A stretch of 64,000 nt of DNA, taken from contig CALWIP010000027.1 in assembly GCA_944380775.1 (NCBI GenBank), positions 1 to 64,000 on the forward strand, read 5' to 3'. This document shows positions 7,920 to 16,192 of this stretch, in pieces. The translations under genes and the position numbers were made by a program. The stretch is from an uncultured Clostridia bacterium. Lineage in GTDB: Bacteria; Bacillota; Clostridia; Oscillospirales; Acutalibacteraceae. The notes under the pieces were generated by a model. The model was not told where the DNA came from and ran no database searches. It saw nothing but the letters and a program-made list of their open reading frames with translations. Position 1 is the stretch's first letter; each line of letters begins with the position of its first letter.

Positions 7920-9404
7920 ATGAAAAAAATTGGATTTGACAACGAAAAATATTTGGAGACGCAGTCCCGCCACATTTTAGAGCGGATTGCGCAGTTCGAC
8001 AATAAGCTCTATTTGGAAATGGGCGGGAAATTGTTTGACGATTATCATGCGTCGCGCGTTCTGCCTGGATTTTTGCCGGACAGCAAGATGAAAATGCTGC
8101 TGCAAGTCAAGGATCAGGTTGAGATTGTAATCGTCATCAACGCGACCGATATTGAAAAGAGCAAGGTGCGCGGCGACATCGGCATTACCTACGACGCCGA
8201 CGTGCTGCGGCTCATCGACGCGTTCCGCGGCATTGGCCTCTATGTGGGCAGCGTTGTCGTGGCGCAGTATTCCGGCCAGCCCATTGTAGACACGTTCAAG
8301 AACCGCCTGAATCACCTGGGCGTGAAGGTTTACACGCATTATCCCATTGCAGGATATCCGTCGAATATCCCGCACATTGTCAGCGAAGACGGGTTTGGGC
8401 GGAACGAATATATTGAGACGACGCGCCCGCTGGTGATTGTCACAGCGCCGGGCCCGGGCAGCGGGAAAATGGCGACCTGCCTTTCGCAGCTCTACCACGA
8501 CTACAAGCGCGGCATTAAAGCGGGCTACGCAAAATTCGAGACTTTCCCGGTGTGGAACCTGCCGCTCAAGCACCCGGTCAACCTGGCCTATGAGGCGGCG
8601 ACGGCGGATCTGAACGACGTCAATATGATAGACCCGTTCCACCTGGAGGCGTATGGAAAGACCGCAGTGAACTACAACCGCGATGTAGAAGTTTTTCCGG
8701 TGTTAAACGCCATCTTTGAGAAGATTGCGGGGAAAAGCCCCTACCGTTCCCCCACGGACATGGGCGTCAATATGGCCGGGAAATGTATCATTGACGACGA
8801 AGCGTGTAAAGAAGCTTCCCGCCAGGAGATCATCCGCCGCTACTACCATACGCTCTGCGATTACCGCATTGGCCGCGCCCAGGAGGAAGCGGTGCTCAAG
8901 GAAGAGCTGTTGATGAACCAGGCGGGCGTTTCGCCGGAGGACCGCCGCGTGGTGAAGGATGCGCTCGCCCGTGCAGAGGCGACCGGCATGCCGGCCGCTG
9001 CGCTGGAATTGCCGGACGGGAAGGTCATCACGGGGAAGACCTCCTCGCTGCTGGGCGCTTCCGCCGCCGTGTTGCTCAACGCGCTCAAAGAGCTCGGAGG
9101 AATCCAGCACAGCATCCCGTTGATCTCGCCGATCATCATCGAACCGATCCAAAACCTGAAAACCAAGCACTTGGGCAACCATAATCCGCGGCTGCATACC
9201 GACGAGATTTTGATTGCGCTTTCAATTTGCGCAGCGACCAATCCAACGGCGGAATTGGCGCTGCAGCAGCTCTCTAAGCTGAATGGATGCGAGGCGCATT
9301 CCTCGGTGATCCTCTCGCAGGTGGATCAGGCGACGTTCCGTAAACTCGGCGTCAACCTGACCTGCGAGCCGCGGTATCAGACCAAGAAATTGTATCACAA
9401 ATAA
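7920..9404 (+). CDS. DUF1846 domain-containing protein
   Basis: This 494-residue protein matches the DUF1846 family in length and start ([19 protein letters not shown]). It has a P-loop-like segment [17 protein letters not shown] at about residues 176-192, followed by conserved stretches around [11 protein letters not shown] and the late [14 protein letters not shown]. Structures of relatives exist, but the reaction is not established to my knowledge. The PGPGSGK element suggests nucleotide or phosphate binding. It has its own promoter and a terminator before it, so it is probably monocistronic or co-transcribed only with the MBL gene 34 bases downstream. Confidence 0.9.
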   Translation: MKKIGFDNEKYLETQSRHILERIAQFDNKLYLEMGGKLFDDYHASRVLPGFLPDSKMKMLLQVKDQVEIVIVINATDIEKSKVRGDIGITYDADVLRLIDAFRGIGLYVGSVVVAQYSGQPIVDTFKNRLNHLGVKVYTHYPIAGYPSNIPHIVSEDGFGRNEYIETTRPLVIVTAPGPGSGKMATCLSQLYHDYKRGIKAGYAKFETFPVWNLPLKHPVNLAYEAATADLNDVNMIDPFHLEAYGKTAVNYNRDVEVFPVLNAIFEKIAGKSPYRSPTDMGVNMAGKCIIDDEACKEASRQEIIRRYYHTLCDYRIGRAQEEAVLKEELLMNQAGVSPEDRRVVKDALARAEATGMPAAALELPDGKVITGKTSSLLGASAAVLLNALKELGGIQHSIPLISPIIIEPIQNLKTKHLGNHNPRLHTDEILIALSICAATNPTAELALQQLSKLNGCEAHSSVILSQVDQATFRKLGVNLTCEPRYQTKKLYHK

Positions 9405-9438
9405 GGCGGGGAATCGGATAAAAGGAGGAGAAGGCAAG

Positions 9439-10266
9439 ATGGAGCGACGCGGTCCTTACACCGTTTACGAACTCGAACAAGGGGTCTATCACCTGATGGA
9501 GAACAGCGCAGTGTCTGTCGCGTCCACGCTGGTAGTGGGGCGGGAGCGCGCGCTCCTGGTGGATACCGGCTTTGGGGCCGGCAATTGGAACGAGATAATC
9601 GCTTCCTTTACTTCCCTGCCATATGACGTCGTGCTCACGCACGGCCATGCGGATCACTGTTCAGGAGCAGGGCAGTTTGCGGAGGTTTGGCTCCATCCGG
9701 CGGACCATGAGCTGTTGGAAAGCGCCTACCGGCAGGAAGAGCGGACCTCGATTTGGGATGCGCAGCCGCATGTGCAGAAGCAGATTTCCCGCGAGACGTT
9801 CATTACACAGAAACCGGGGTGCGTCCGTCCGTTGGCGCCGGGCCAGCAATTCCCGCTGGGAGGCTGCACAGCGGAAGTGGTCCCTATGCCTGGGCATACC
9901 AAGGGTTCTGCCGGCATCTTGCTGAAGGAGCAGCAGATTCTACTGACTGGAGACGCTGCAAACCCGCATTTTTACCTGTTTTTTCCGTATTCTACCTCGC
10001 TGGCGGCGTTTGCAGAGATGCTTGCGGGTGTAATGCCGCTCCCGTTTACGCGGTTCGCGATGAGCCACCAGAATAGGCTTTTCCCCAAGGAACAGATGCA
10101 GGTGATTCTAAGCGGCGCAAGGGAAGCTTCGCTTGCCAACAGCGCGGTGGATCCGGCCATGGAAAAATTCCATATAGGGACCCCGATCTACCGGCATGAC
10201 ACGCCCGCGCAAGCGCCGCTTGCGCCTTGCTCGCTCTTTTTCAGCGAGCGGCAGGCCGTGCGGTAA
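9439..10266 (+). CDS. MBL-fold metallohydrolase
   Basis: This 275-residue cytoplasmic protein has the metallo-beta-lactamase metal-binding signature THGHADHCSG (HxHxDH) at about residues 64-73, then PMPGHTKGSAG with the second-shell His and LLTGDAA with the bridging Asp. Such proteins hydrolyse thioesters, lactones or phosphodiesters; the sequence does not identify the substrate. The ATG at 9439 has a very good AAGGAGGAG. It follows the DUF1846 gene after 34 bases and is followed by a terminator hairpin that overlaps the start of the next gene. Confidence 0.85.
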   Translation: MERRGPYTVYELEQGVYHLMENSAVSVASTLVVGRERALLVDTGFGAGNWNEIIASFTSLPYDVVLTHGHADHCSGAGQFAEVWLHPADHELLESAYRQEERTSIWDAQPHVQKQISRETFITQKPGCVRPLAPGQQFPLGGCTAEVVPMPGHTKGSAGILLKEQQILLTGDAANPHFYLFFPYSTSLAAFAEMLAGVMPLPFTRFAMSHQNRLFPKEQMQVILSGAREASLANSAVDPAMEKFHIGTPIYRHDTPAQAPLAPCSLFFSERQAVR

Positions 10267-10288
10267 CGGCGGGGACCTGCATAGGAGA

Positions 10289-10326
10289 CCGCCCCAGGCC
10301 GTATATATGGCGTGGGGTGGTTTTTT
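10289..10326 (+). terminator. Terminator-like hairpin that also covers the amidase ribosome binding site
   Basis: CCGCCCCAGGCC (10289-10300) can pair with GGCGTGGGGTGG (10309-10320) across an 8-base loop and is followed by six T. The amidase GTG start is the next base (10327), and its only plausible Shine-Dalgarno (GGGGTGG) is the 3' arm. Confidence 0.72.
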
Positions 10327-11055
10327 GTGAAAGAACGGCGGAGACTCCTGCTTTGCCTGGTCTGTTTTTTGGCGGCCTGCGCGGCGTTTTGCGCGCTAGT
10401 GCTGCAATCTTACCAGCGGCTTGGGAAAATGGCGTCCACGCTCTCAGAAAATCCGCTCCCCACGGTGGTGATAGACCCGGGACACGGTGGGGAGGACGGC
10501 GGGACGGCGAGCGCGGCGGGCCTACTGGAAAAGGATGTCAACCTGGCGGTTTCGCTGCGGTTGCGGGAATTGCTGGAACTCAGCGGGTTCCCGGTGGTCA
10601 TGACGCGAGAGGAGGACCGTTCCATTGGGGATCCGGCGCTTGGATCTGTGCGGGAGCGCAAATCCTCAGACCTGCACCGGCGGTTGGAGTTGGTGGAATC
10701 CCAGCGGGATTGTGTGCTGCTCAGCATCCATCAGAATTATTTTTCAGAGAGTCAATATTCCGGCGCGCAAGTGTTTTATTCCCCCAATCATCCGCAGAGC
10801 GCTGAATTGGCAGAGGAGATCCGTAAAGCCGTGACCGCACAGCTGCAGCCGGAAAATACGCGTGAATGTAAGGCGGCGTCAGAGTCGATCTTCCTTTTGC
10901 ACCAGACCACGGTTCCTGCTGTCATTGTAGAGTGCGGGTTTCTCTCCAATCCGCAGGAGGCGGCGCTGCTTTCGGAGGAAGAGTATCAAAGCCAGATGGC
11001 ATTTTCCATTTACCTCGGGTTCCTTTCCTTTTGGGGCGCGCAGGCAGATGGTTAA
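10327..11055 (+). CDS. cwlD: N-acetylmuramoyl-L-alanine amidase, CwlD-like
   Basis: This is a zinc amidase of the Amidase_3 family, 242 residues, with an N-terminal signal anchor (about residues 6-28) that places the enzyme outside the membrane. Active-site elements are DPGHGGEDGG (zinc His and Glu), LLSIHQN (second His) and VIVECGFLSN (catalytic Glu). The segment SDLHRRLELVES before SIHQN, the GAQVFY strand and the tail YQSQMAFSIYLG follow the pattern of CwlD, which helps make muramic-delta-lactam in the spore cortex. I prefer the GTG at 10327; a GTG at 10312 would add five residues. Translation may be controlled by the hairpin just upstream. CwlD rather than another Amidase_3 is a likely but not certain call. 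Confidence 0.8.
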   Translation: MKERRRLLLCLVCFLAACAAFCALVLQSYQRLGKMASTLSENPLPTVVIDPGHGGEDGGTASAAGLLEKDVNLAVSLRLRELLELSGFPVVMTREEDRSIGDPALGSVRERKSSDLHRRLELVESQRDCVLLSIHQNYFSESQYSGAQVFYSPNHPQSAELAEEIRKAVTAQLQPENTRECKAASESIFLLHQTTVPAVIVECGFLSNPQEAALLSEEEYQSQMAFSIYLGFLSFWGAQADG

Positions 11056-11112
11056 AATGAGGGAAGACGCTTCCCGGTAGGCCGGGAAAAAGGGAGAGAG
11101 AGGGGAAACATA

Positions 11113-12492
11113 ATGGCAAAGGCGAAGGCGGTCTATGTCTGTTCTGCCTGTGGGTTTGAGTCTGCAAAATGGTACGGGAAATGCCCTGGGTGCGGGGAAT
11201 GGAATACGATGGAGGAGGCGGTGCGGGAAGCGCCCGCAGCAAAAAAAAGCTCCGCTGCGGCTCACGGGAATTACGCGCGTCCGACGCCGATCCGCGAGAT
11301 CTCCACACAAGAGGAAGCGCGCTACCACACCGGCCTTTCAGAGTTCGACCGGGTTCTGGGGGGCGGGTTGGTCAAGGGGTCGATCGTTCTCATTAGCGGG
11401 GACCCAGGCATCGGGAAGTCGACCATCCTGTTGCAGGTCTGCGAATATTTGGGAAAACAATACCGGATTTTATATGTATCCGGCGAGGAATCCGGCCGCC
11501 AGATCAAACTGCGCGCTTCCCGCCTTGGCGTATCCAGCGAGAATCTTTGGATCATGACAGAGACCGACATCCAGGCAGTCATGGAGGAAGTACGCACGGA
11601 AAAACCGGATATCGTGATGATCGACTCCATCCAGACGATGAACCACACGGAAATTGCTTCCTCTCCGGGGAGCGTAACGCAAGTGCGCGAATGCACCAAT
11701 ACGGTCCTGCGCACAGTGAAAGCGTTGGACATCCCAGCAATTTTGGTTGGACATGTCAACAAAGACGGCGCAATTGCCGGGCCGAAGGTGCTTGAGCATA
11801 TTGTGGACGCGGTGCTTTATTTTGAAGGGGACCGGCAAATGTCCCACCGCATTCTGCGCGCCGTGAAAAACCGCTACGGCTCGACCAACGAGATCGGCGT
11901 CTTTGACATGGCGGAAGACGGGTTGCGCCAGGTGGAGAATCCCTCAGAGGCGCTGCTCTCCGGGAGACCGAAGCATGTCTCGGGGACCTGCGTGACTTGT
12001 GTGATGGAAGGGACGCGGCCGCTTTTGGCAGAGATTCAGGGGCTTGCGACCAGCAGCGGGTATGGGACGCCGCGCCGCATGGCTACCGGCTTTGATTACA
12101 ACCGCATGTCCCTTTTACTGGCAGTTCTGGAGAAAAGGGCCGGATATTTCTTCTCCCACCTGGACGCATACCTAAATGTGGTGGGCGGCTTGCGTTTGGA
12201 CGAGCCCGCCGCGGATCTTGCCGTTGCCATTTCACTGGTTTCCAGCTTAAAGGACCAGCCGGTCGAAGAGCAAACCATCGCGTTCGGCGAGATCGGTTTG
12301 GCCGGGGAATTGCGCACGGTCACCCATGTAAACGCCCGCATTTCCGAAGCGGCGCGCCTGGGCTTTTGCACTTGCATCCTTCCAGCGCATAGCCTGAAGC
12401 AGGTCACCCATCCGCCGGAGGGGATCCGGCTGGTCGGTGCAAAAACGATTCGCGATGCCTTTGAGGCGGCGGTGGGAGAGTCCGCTTCGTAA
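11113..12492 (+). CDS. radA: DNA repair protein RadA (Sms)
   Basis: This 459-residue protein has the full RadA architecture: an N-terminal zinc finger (CSACGF and CPGCGEW, residues 11-31), a RecA-like ATPase with Walker A GDPGIGKST, the RadA-specific KNRYGSTNE motif, and a C-terminal Lon-protease-like domain (about residues 300-455, with GEIGLAGELR). RadA processes recombination intermediates as a hexameric helicase. The ATG at 11113 has GAGAGGGG upstream. The last 89 bases overlap a small convergent gene on the other strand. Confidence 0.95.
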   Translation: MAKAKAVYVCSACGFESAKWYGKCPGCGEWNTMEEAVREAPAAKKSSAAAHGNYARPTPIREISTQEEARYHTGLSEFDRVLGGGLVKGSIVLISGDPGIGKSTILLQVCEYLGKQYRILYVSGEESGRQIKLRASRLGVSSENLWIMTETDIQAVMEEVRTEKPDIVMIDSIQTMNHTEIASSPGSVTQVRECTNTVLRTVKALDIPAILVGHVNKDGAIAGPKVLEHIVDAVLYFEGDRQMSHRILRAVKNRYGSTNEIGVFDMAEDGLRQVENPSEALLSGRPKHVSGTCVTCVMEGTRPLLAEIQGLATSSGYGTPRRMATGFDYNRMSLLLAVLEKRAGYFFSHLDAYLNVVGGLRLDEPAADLAVAISLVSSLKDQPVEEQTIAFGEIGLAGELRTVTHVNARISEAARLGFCTCILPAHSLKQVTHPPEGIRLVGAKTIRDAFEAAVGESAS

Positions 12493-12622
12493 ACGGAGGA
12501 GCGGAGTGGATCAAATGGACGCATCCCGTCCCAGTATGGTTGGTAATCACGGCGGGCGTGTCTAGCGTGCAGTACCCATCTTGCTGATACACACAGTCCT
12601 CGCCGCAGGGGATCAAATTCAT
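12404..12622 (-). CDS. Small Cys-rich protein (DUF1540-like)
   Basis: This is a 72-residue protein with a strong ribosome binding site (GGAGGTGAAACAC) before its ATG at 12622. The first 40 residues hold four to five cysteines (CGEDCVYQQDGYC, later GTGC), an arrangement seen in small clostridial metal-binding DUF1540-type proteins. The rest is Pro- and His-rich and is read antisense through the last 89 bases of radA, so the functional part is probably only the first half. No function is assigned. Confidence 0.55.
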   Translation of the reverse strand: MNLIPCGEDCVYQQDGYCTLDTPAVITNHTGTGCVHLIHSAPPFTKRTLPPPPQRHRESFLHRPAGSPPADG

Positions 12623-12741
12623 GTGTTTCACCTCCTGCCTATGGTGTGCGCTATGCTGCAAAAAATATTCAGAAGCGAAAGGCTCCGGCGGTTATAATTT
12701 GCGCGTGCCTCCATAGAATAAGGGGCGATGGGGGGACTCGC

Positions 12742-13719
12742 ATGAAAAAATATGTACTGTTAATTGGATTTACACTGCTGTGCGTCGCAGGCCTTTGGGG
12801 TGCGCGTACAGCTTTCTTTTCCTCGGTCGTCGAGGTCTCGTGTGTCAAGGTGGATCCTGTTACAGCAAAAACCTCTGTTGTTTGCACGGGACAAGTCGAG
12901 CGGGCAGAAGCAGAGAAGATGTTGCTTCCTGCCGGTGCTTTCATCGACGAGGTCCACATAAAAGCGGGGGACGAAGTGGAAAAGGGACAAGCATTGCTGT
13001 CTTATTACACAGTGGAAAGCGAATCAACTTTACAAGACTTTTTCTCAGATTCTGACATTTTTGGATCCTCTTATTCAGATGAAGAATTGGAAAGTATTTT
13101 CACTTCACAGGGCGAAAAGCGAACCCTTACCGCTCCAGCGGATGGCTCCGTGTCAAATTTTTCTGTTCGGGAAGGTGATGTTCTTACTGTGGAAAAAGAA
13201 GTGCTTTCCTTTTCCCGAACAGATGCGCTGCAGGTGGTGCTTTTGGTGAACGAAGCGGTGATCTCATCGATCCAAGTGGGCCAGCAGGCGGAGATTACCG
13301 GTTCTGGGTTCCCCGGGCAGACCTTTTCCGGCATTGTGCAGTCGATTTCGGAGGAAGCGCAGCAGTCGGCGCTTGCCCTGGGGCAGGAAGTTGTGGTCGA
13401 AGTCGTCGTCTCGCTGGAAGATCCTACTGCGGCAGTGAAGCCAGGGTTTTCCGCCAAGGTACGCATCATCACGGGACAAGACGACGGCGTTTTGCTCGCG
13501 CCTTATGAGGCGGTTCGGGCGAGTGACAACGGCGACGAATATGTGTACCGAATGGTGGGCCGCCGGGCCGTTCGATCTCCGATCCGAACCGGGGAAGAAT
13601 TCGAAACAGGATTGGAAGTTGTGTCTGGCCTGCACGCCGGGGATGCGCTGATCCTCAATCCAGACGCGGTTTGGGACGGCGGGATTGTAACGGAAAAAAA
13701 GGAGGTTTCTCAGCCATGA
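12742..13719 (+). CDS. HlyD/MacA-type efflux adaptor (membrane fusion protein)
   Basis: This 325-residue protein has one N-terminal membrane anchor (residues 4-22). A lipoyl/barrel-sandwich half-motif follows (AGAFIDEVHIKAGDEVEKGQ), completed by LTAPADGSVSNFSVREGD, and then a beta-barrel domain with LLVNEAVISSIQVGQQAEI. The hairpin between the lipoyl halves is short, as in adaptors of Gram-positive MacAB-like ABC systems. It links a permease to extracytoplasmic substrate. The ATG at 12742 has a G6 run upstream, and the stop overlaps the permease start (ATGA). No ATP-binding subunit is encoded next to the pair. Confidence 0.82.
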   Translation: MKKYVLLIGFTLLCVAGLWGARTAFFSSVVEVSCVKVDPVTAKTSVVCTGQVERAEAEKMLLPAGAFIDEVHIKAGDEVEKGQALLSYYTVESESTLQDFFSDSDIFGSSYSDEELESIFTSQGEKRTLTAPADGSVSNFSVREGDVLTVEKEVLSFSRTDALQVVLLVNEAVISSIQVGQQAEITGSGFPGQTFSGIVQSISEEAQQSALALGQEVVVEVVVSLEDPTAAVKPGFSAKVRIITGQDDGVLLAPYEAVRASDNGDEYVYRMVGRRAVRSPIRTGEEFETGLEVVSGLHAGDALILNPDAVWDGGIVTEKKEVSQP

Positions 13720-14900
13720 GAGAACTTTTTTCTTCCGCATTGCAAAATTTGCTCCGCAAACGCGGCCGCAGCTTCCTCACGATGCTTGGCGTCGCCATTG
13801 GTGTTGCGTCCGTGTTGGTCATCGGCAGCATCAGCCAGTGTGGCGCGGACGCGTTGACCCGCGAAATGGACAGTCTGGGCCTCAATGGGATTGCAATTTC
13901 CGCGGCCCAGGAAAGCGGCGCGGCGCTTTCGCAGGAGGACCTCAACGTCATCCGGCAAAACAGGAACGTCCAACAGGCCATGCCGATTTTGATGCAGAAC
14001 GCCAGCGCGGTTGCCCGGGAGTACGAAACCCCAGCGATGGTTTGGGGCATCGACGCAAACGCCAACCGAATGATTTCCCTAAGCGTTCAGCACGGCCGGG
14101 CAATCCATTCCGGCGACATCCGCTCCAGCGCGCAGGTCTGTCTTGTGGACGAAAAATTCTCCCAAGCGTCCTATTCCCGGGAAAATATCGTGGGAAAACG
14201 AGTTTCTATTCTGTGCGGTGGCCAGGCGGAGGAATTTTTGGTTGTCGGTGTGGTAAAGACCGGAAGCGGCCTGTTGCAGAATATGATCGGAGATTATATC
14301 CCGACCTTTCTTTATATCCCATACACGACGATGCAGTCAATGCTGGGGAAAAGCTCGTTTGACCAGATTGCTGTGAAGCTGAACCCCAAAGCCAGCCTTG
14401 ATGCCGTCGGCCAGGAGTTGGCGGCGCGGCTAGACGCGTACCATGGGCAAACCGGCGCTTACACGTCCAGCAACTTGACCAAGCAGCGGGAAAGCCTGAC
14501 CAACATCTTAGAAATTGTCACACTGGCGCTTTCCGCCGTCGGCGCAATCTCGCTGTTGGTGGCGAGCTTGAGTATTATGACGGTGATGTTGGTTTCCGTA
14601 AAAGAGCGCACGCGCGAAATCGGGATTAAAAAGGCGATCGGCGCGCAGCGCAGCGTGATCTTGCTGGAATTTTTGTTGGAAGCGCTGCTGCTCACGGTGT
14701 TTGGCTGCATGTTCGGCAGTGTGCTGGGATATGGGATCTCCTTTGGCGGCGCAGCGCTGCTGGGTTTGCCGTTGCCATTCCGTGCCGACCTTTTTTTGGC
14801 GGCCATAGGTTTCTCACTACTGTCTGGCTTGTTGTTCGGCGTGTATCCGGCCATGAAAGCTTCTGCGCTCAAACCGGTGGATGCGTTACGCACGGAATGA
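13716..14900 (+). CDS. MacB/FtsX-type ABC transporter permease
   Basis: This 394-residue permease has the standard layout: one N-terminal membrane helix (RSFLTMLGVAIGVASVLVI), a large extracytoplasmic MacB-type periplasmic-core domain (about residues 40-245), then three membrane helices in the C-terminal FtsX domain and the end signature AMKASALKPVDALR. The cytoplasmic loop KERTREIGIKKAIGAQ contacts the ATPase. It is translationally coupled to the adaptor through ATGA. The NBD partner is missing from the neighbourhood and must be supplied from elsewhere or be lost. Confidence 0.88.
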   Translation: MRELFSSALQNLLRKRGRSFLTMLGVAIGVASVLVIGSISQCGADALTREMDSLGLNGIAISAAQESGAALSQEDLNVIRQNRNVQQAMPILMQNASAVAREYETPAMVWGIDANANRMISLSVQHGRAIHSGDIRSSAQVCLVDEKFSQASYSRENIVGKRVSILCGGQAEEFLVVGVVKTGSGLLQNMIGDYIPTFLYIPYTTMQSMLGKSSFDQIAVKLNPKASLDAVGQELAARLDAYHGQTGAYTSSNLTKQRESLTNILEIVTLALSAVGAISLLVASLSIMTVMLVSVKERTREIGIKKAIGAQRSVILLEFLLEALLLTVFGCMFGSVLGYGISFGGAALLGLPLPFRADLFLAAIGFSLLSGLLFGVYPAMKASALKPVDALRTE

Positions 14901-14929
14901 CCAGAGGCAAGGTTCTGTTTTGCTCTCCC

Positions 14930-14965
14930 CCTAATTATACAAAATATTCATTTTGTATAATTAGG
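14930..14965. repeat. Perfect 16-bp AT-rich inverted repeat
   Basis: CCTAATTATACAAAAT (14930-14945) and its exact reverse complement (14950-14965) are separated by ATTC. It is not followed by a T-run on either side, so it is not a normal intrinsic terminator. It lies 35 bases upstream of the promoter of the Xer-type gene. Confidence 0.85.
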
Positions 14966-14999
14966 CGCCTGGAAAAGGCCTCCTGCTCCCCGGGTGGAT

Positions 15000-15028
15000 T
15001 TGCACACAGAACCGCAAGGTGATATAAT
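15000..15028 (+). promoter_or_regulatory. Sigma-A promoter of the second recombinase gene
   Basis: TTGCAC and TATAAT are 17 bases apart, with the start codon 44 bases after the -10. Confidence 0.75.
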
Positions 15029-15071
15029 AATGGGTACAATGGCAGGGATTGTTCTGGCGTGAGGTGGAAAA

Positions 15072-16079
15072 ATGAAACAAGAGCTGCGGGAACAGGCGTT
15101 CCCGATTCTCAATGAGTTTATCGCTTATCTCAATACGATCAAAGGGAAATCGCCGCGGACGGCAGAGGAATATTTTCTAGATCTGCGCACTTTTTTTCGT
15201 TATTTGAAAAAGAGCCGCCGTTTGGTCCCGGATGAAATGGATTTTCAGGAGATCCCCATTGCAGATATCGATTTGGACTTCCTTCGCTCCATCACTGTGA
15301 CGGAAATCTATGAATATATGAATTACCTGAGCCTGGAACGCCACAACCAACCGGCGTCCCGTTCGAGGAAAGTTTCCAGCTTGCGCACGTTTTTTCATTA
15401 TCTGACGAAAAAAACTCAGAAGCTCTCGTTCAACCCGGTCGAGGAATTGGAAACCCCGAAACAGCGCAAATCGCTTCCGCGCTATCTGTCGCTGGAACAG
15501 AGCATCGAGTTGCTCAACCATATTGACGGGCCTTATCAGGAACGGGACTACTGCATCATCGTTTTATTCTTGAATTGTGGGATGCGGCTTTCCGAGCTGG
15601 TTGGCCTCAACCTGAGCGATGTCCGTTCCGGATCCCGCTCCATTCGGATTTTAGGGAAAGGGAATAAAGAACGCATGGTCTATTTGAACGACGCCTGTGT
15701 GGACGCGATCCAGCGTTATTTGGAGGTGCGCCCGCACGACGGCCTGTTGGACAAGAATGCGCTGTTTATCAGTAGGCAAAAAAAGCGGATTAGCCCGAAG
15801 ACGGTGCAGTACCTGGTCAAAAAATACCTTTCCAGCATCCAACTGGACGAAGGCTACTCCGTACATAAACTGCGGCACACGGCCGCAACCCTTATGTACC
15901 AGTATGGCAATGTCGATATCCGTGTCCTGAAAGACATCCTCGGCCACGAGAATTTGGGGACGACGGAAATCTACACGCACCTTTCCAGCAAACAAATGGA
16001 AGAAGCCGCCAAGGCAAATCCGCTTTCCCGGGTGCATCCCCGCAAAAACCGCGCGGAAAACGGCGGATCTGCTTCCTGA
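15072..16079 (+). CDS. Tyrosine recombinase, XerC/XerD-like
   Basis: This 335-residue integrase-family protein is slightly longer than the recombinase at 321-1229. An N-terminal core-binding domain (residues 10-115, with KGKSPRTAEEY) precedes the catalytic domain. Catalytic residues are the Arg in GMRLSELVGL, the beta-hairpin Lys in GKGNKERMV, HKLRHTAATL, GHENLGTTEIY and the nucleophile Tyr within TEIYTHLS. Proteins of this type are commonly annotated XerC in clostridia. It has its own promoter and lies just downstream of a perfect inverted repeat. No integrated element boundaries or cargo are visible, so a chromosomal housekeeping role is more likely than a mobile one. Confidence 0.85.
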   Translation: MKQELREQAFPILNEFIAYLNTIKGKSPRTAEEYFLDLRTFFRYLKKSRRLVPDEMDFQEIPIADIDLDFLRSITVTEIYEYMNYLSLERHNQPASRSRKVSSLRTFFHYLTKKTQKLSFNPVEELETPKQRKSLPRYLSLEQSIELLNHIDGPYQERDYCIIVLFLNCGMRLSELVGLNLSDVRSGSRSIRILGKGNKERMVYLNDACVDAIQRYLEVRPHDGLLDKNALFISRQKKRISPKTVQYLVKKYLSSIQLDEGYSVHKLRHTAATLMYQYGNVDIRVLKDILGHENLGTTEIYTHLSSKQMEEAAKANPLSRVHPRKNRAENGGSAS

Positions 16080-16143
16080 CCCACTCCCCCTTCTCCCCGG
16101 CTCCACGCTGGGAGTTTCCGCAAGGGAAACGGCAATATGCAAG

Positions 16144-16175
16144 AAAACGCCGGGCCTGTAAGGGGCCCGGCGTTT
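16144..16175. terminator. Bidirectional terminator between recombinase and lysC
   Basis: AAACGCCGGGCC / GGCCCGGCGTTT forms a perfect 12-bp stem with A and T flanks that serve both convergent genes. Confidence 0.85.
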
Positions 16176-16192
16176 GACGTTTTCAGAGGGGG

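Noticed and set aside
15072..16079. Integrase of a mobile element
   Set aside because: No cargo genes, direct-repeat att sites, excisionase or tRNA target are visible; flanking genes are core functions.
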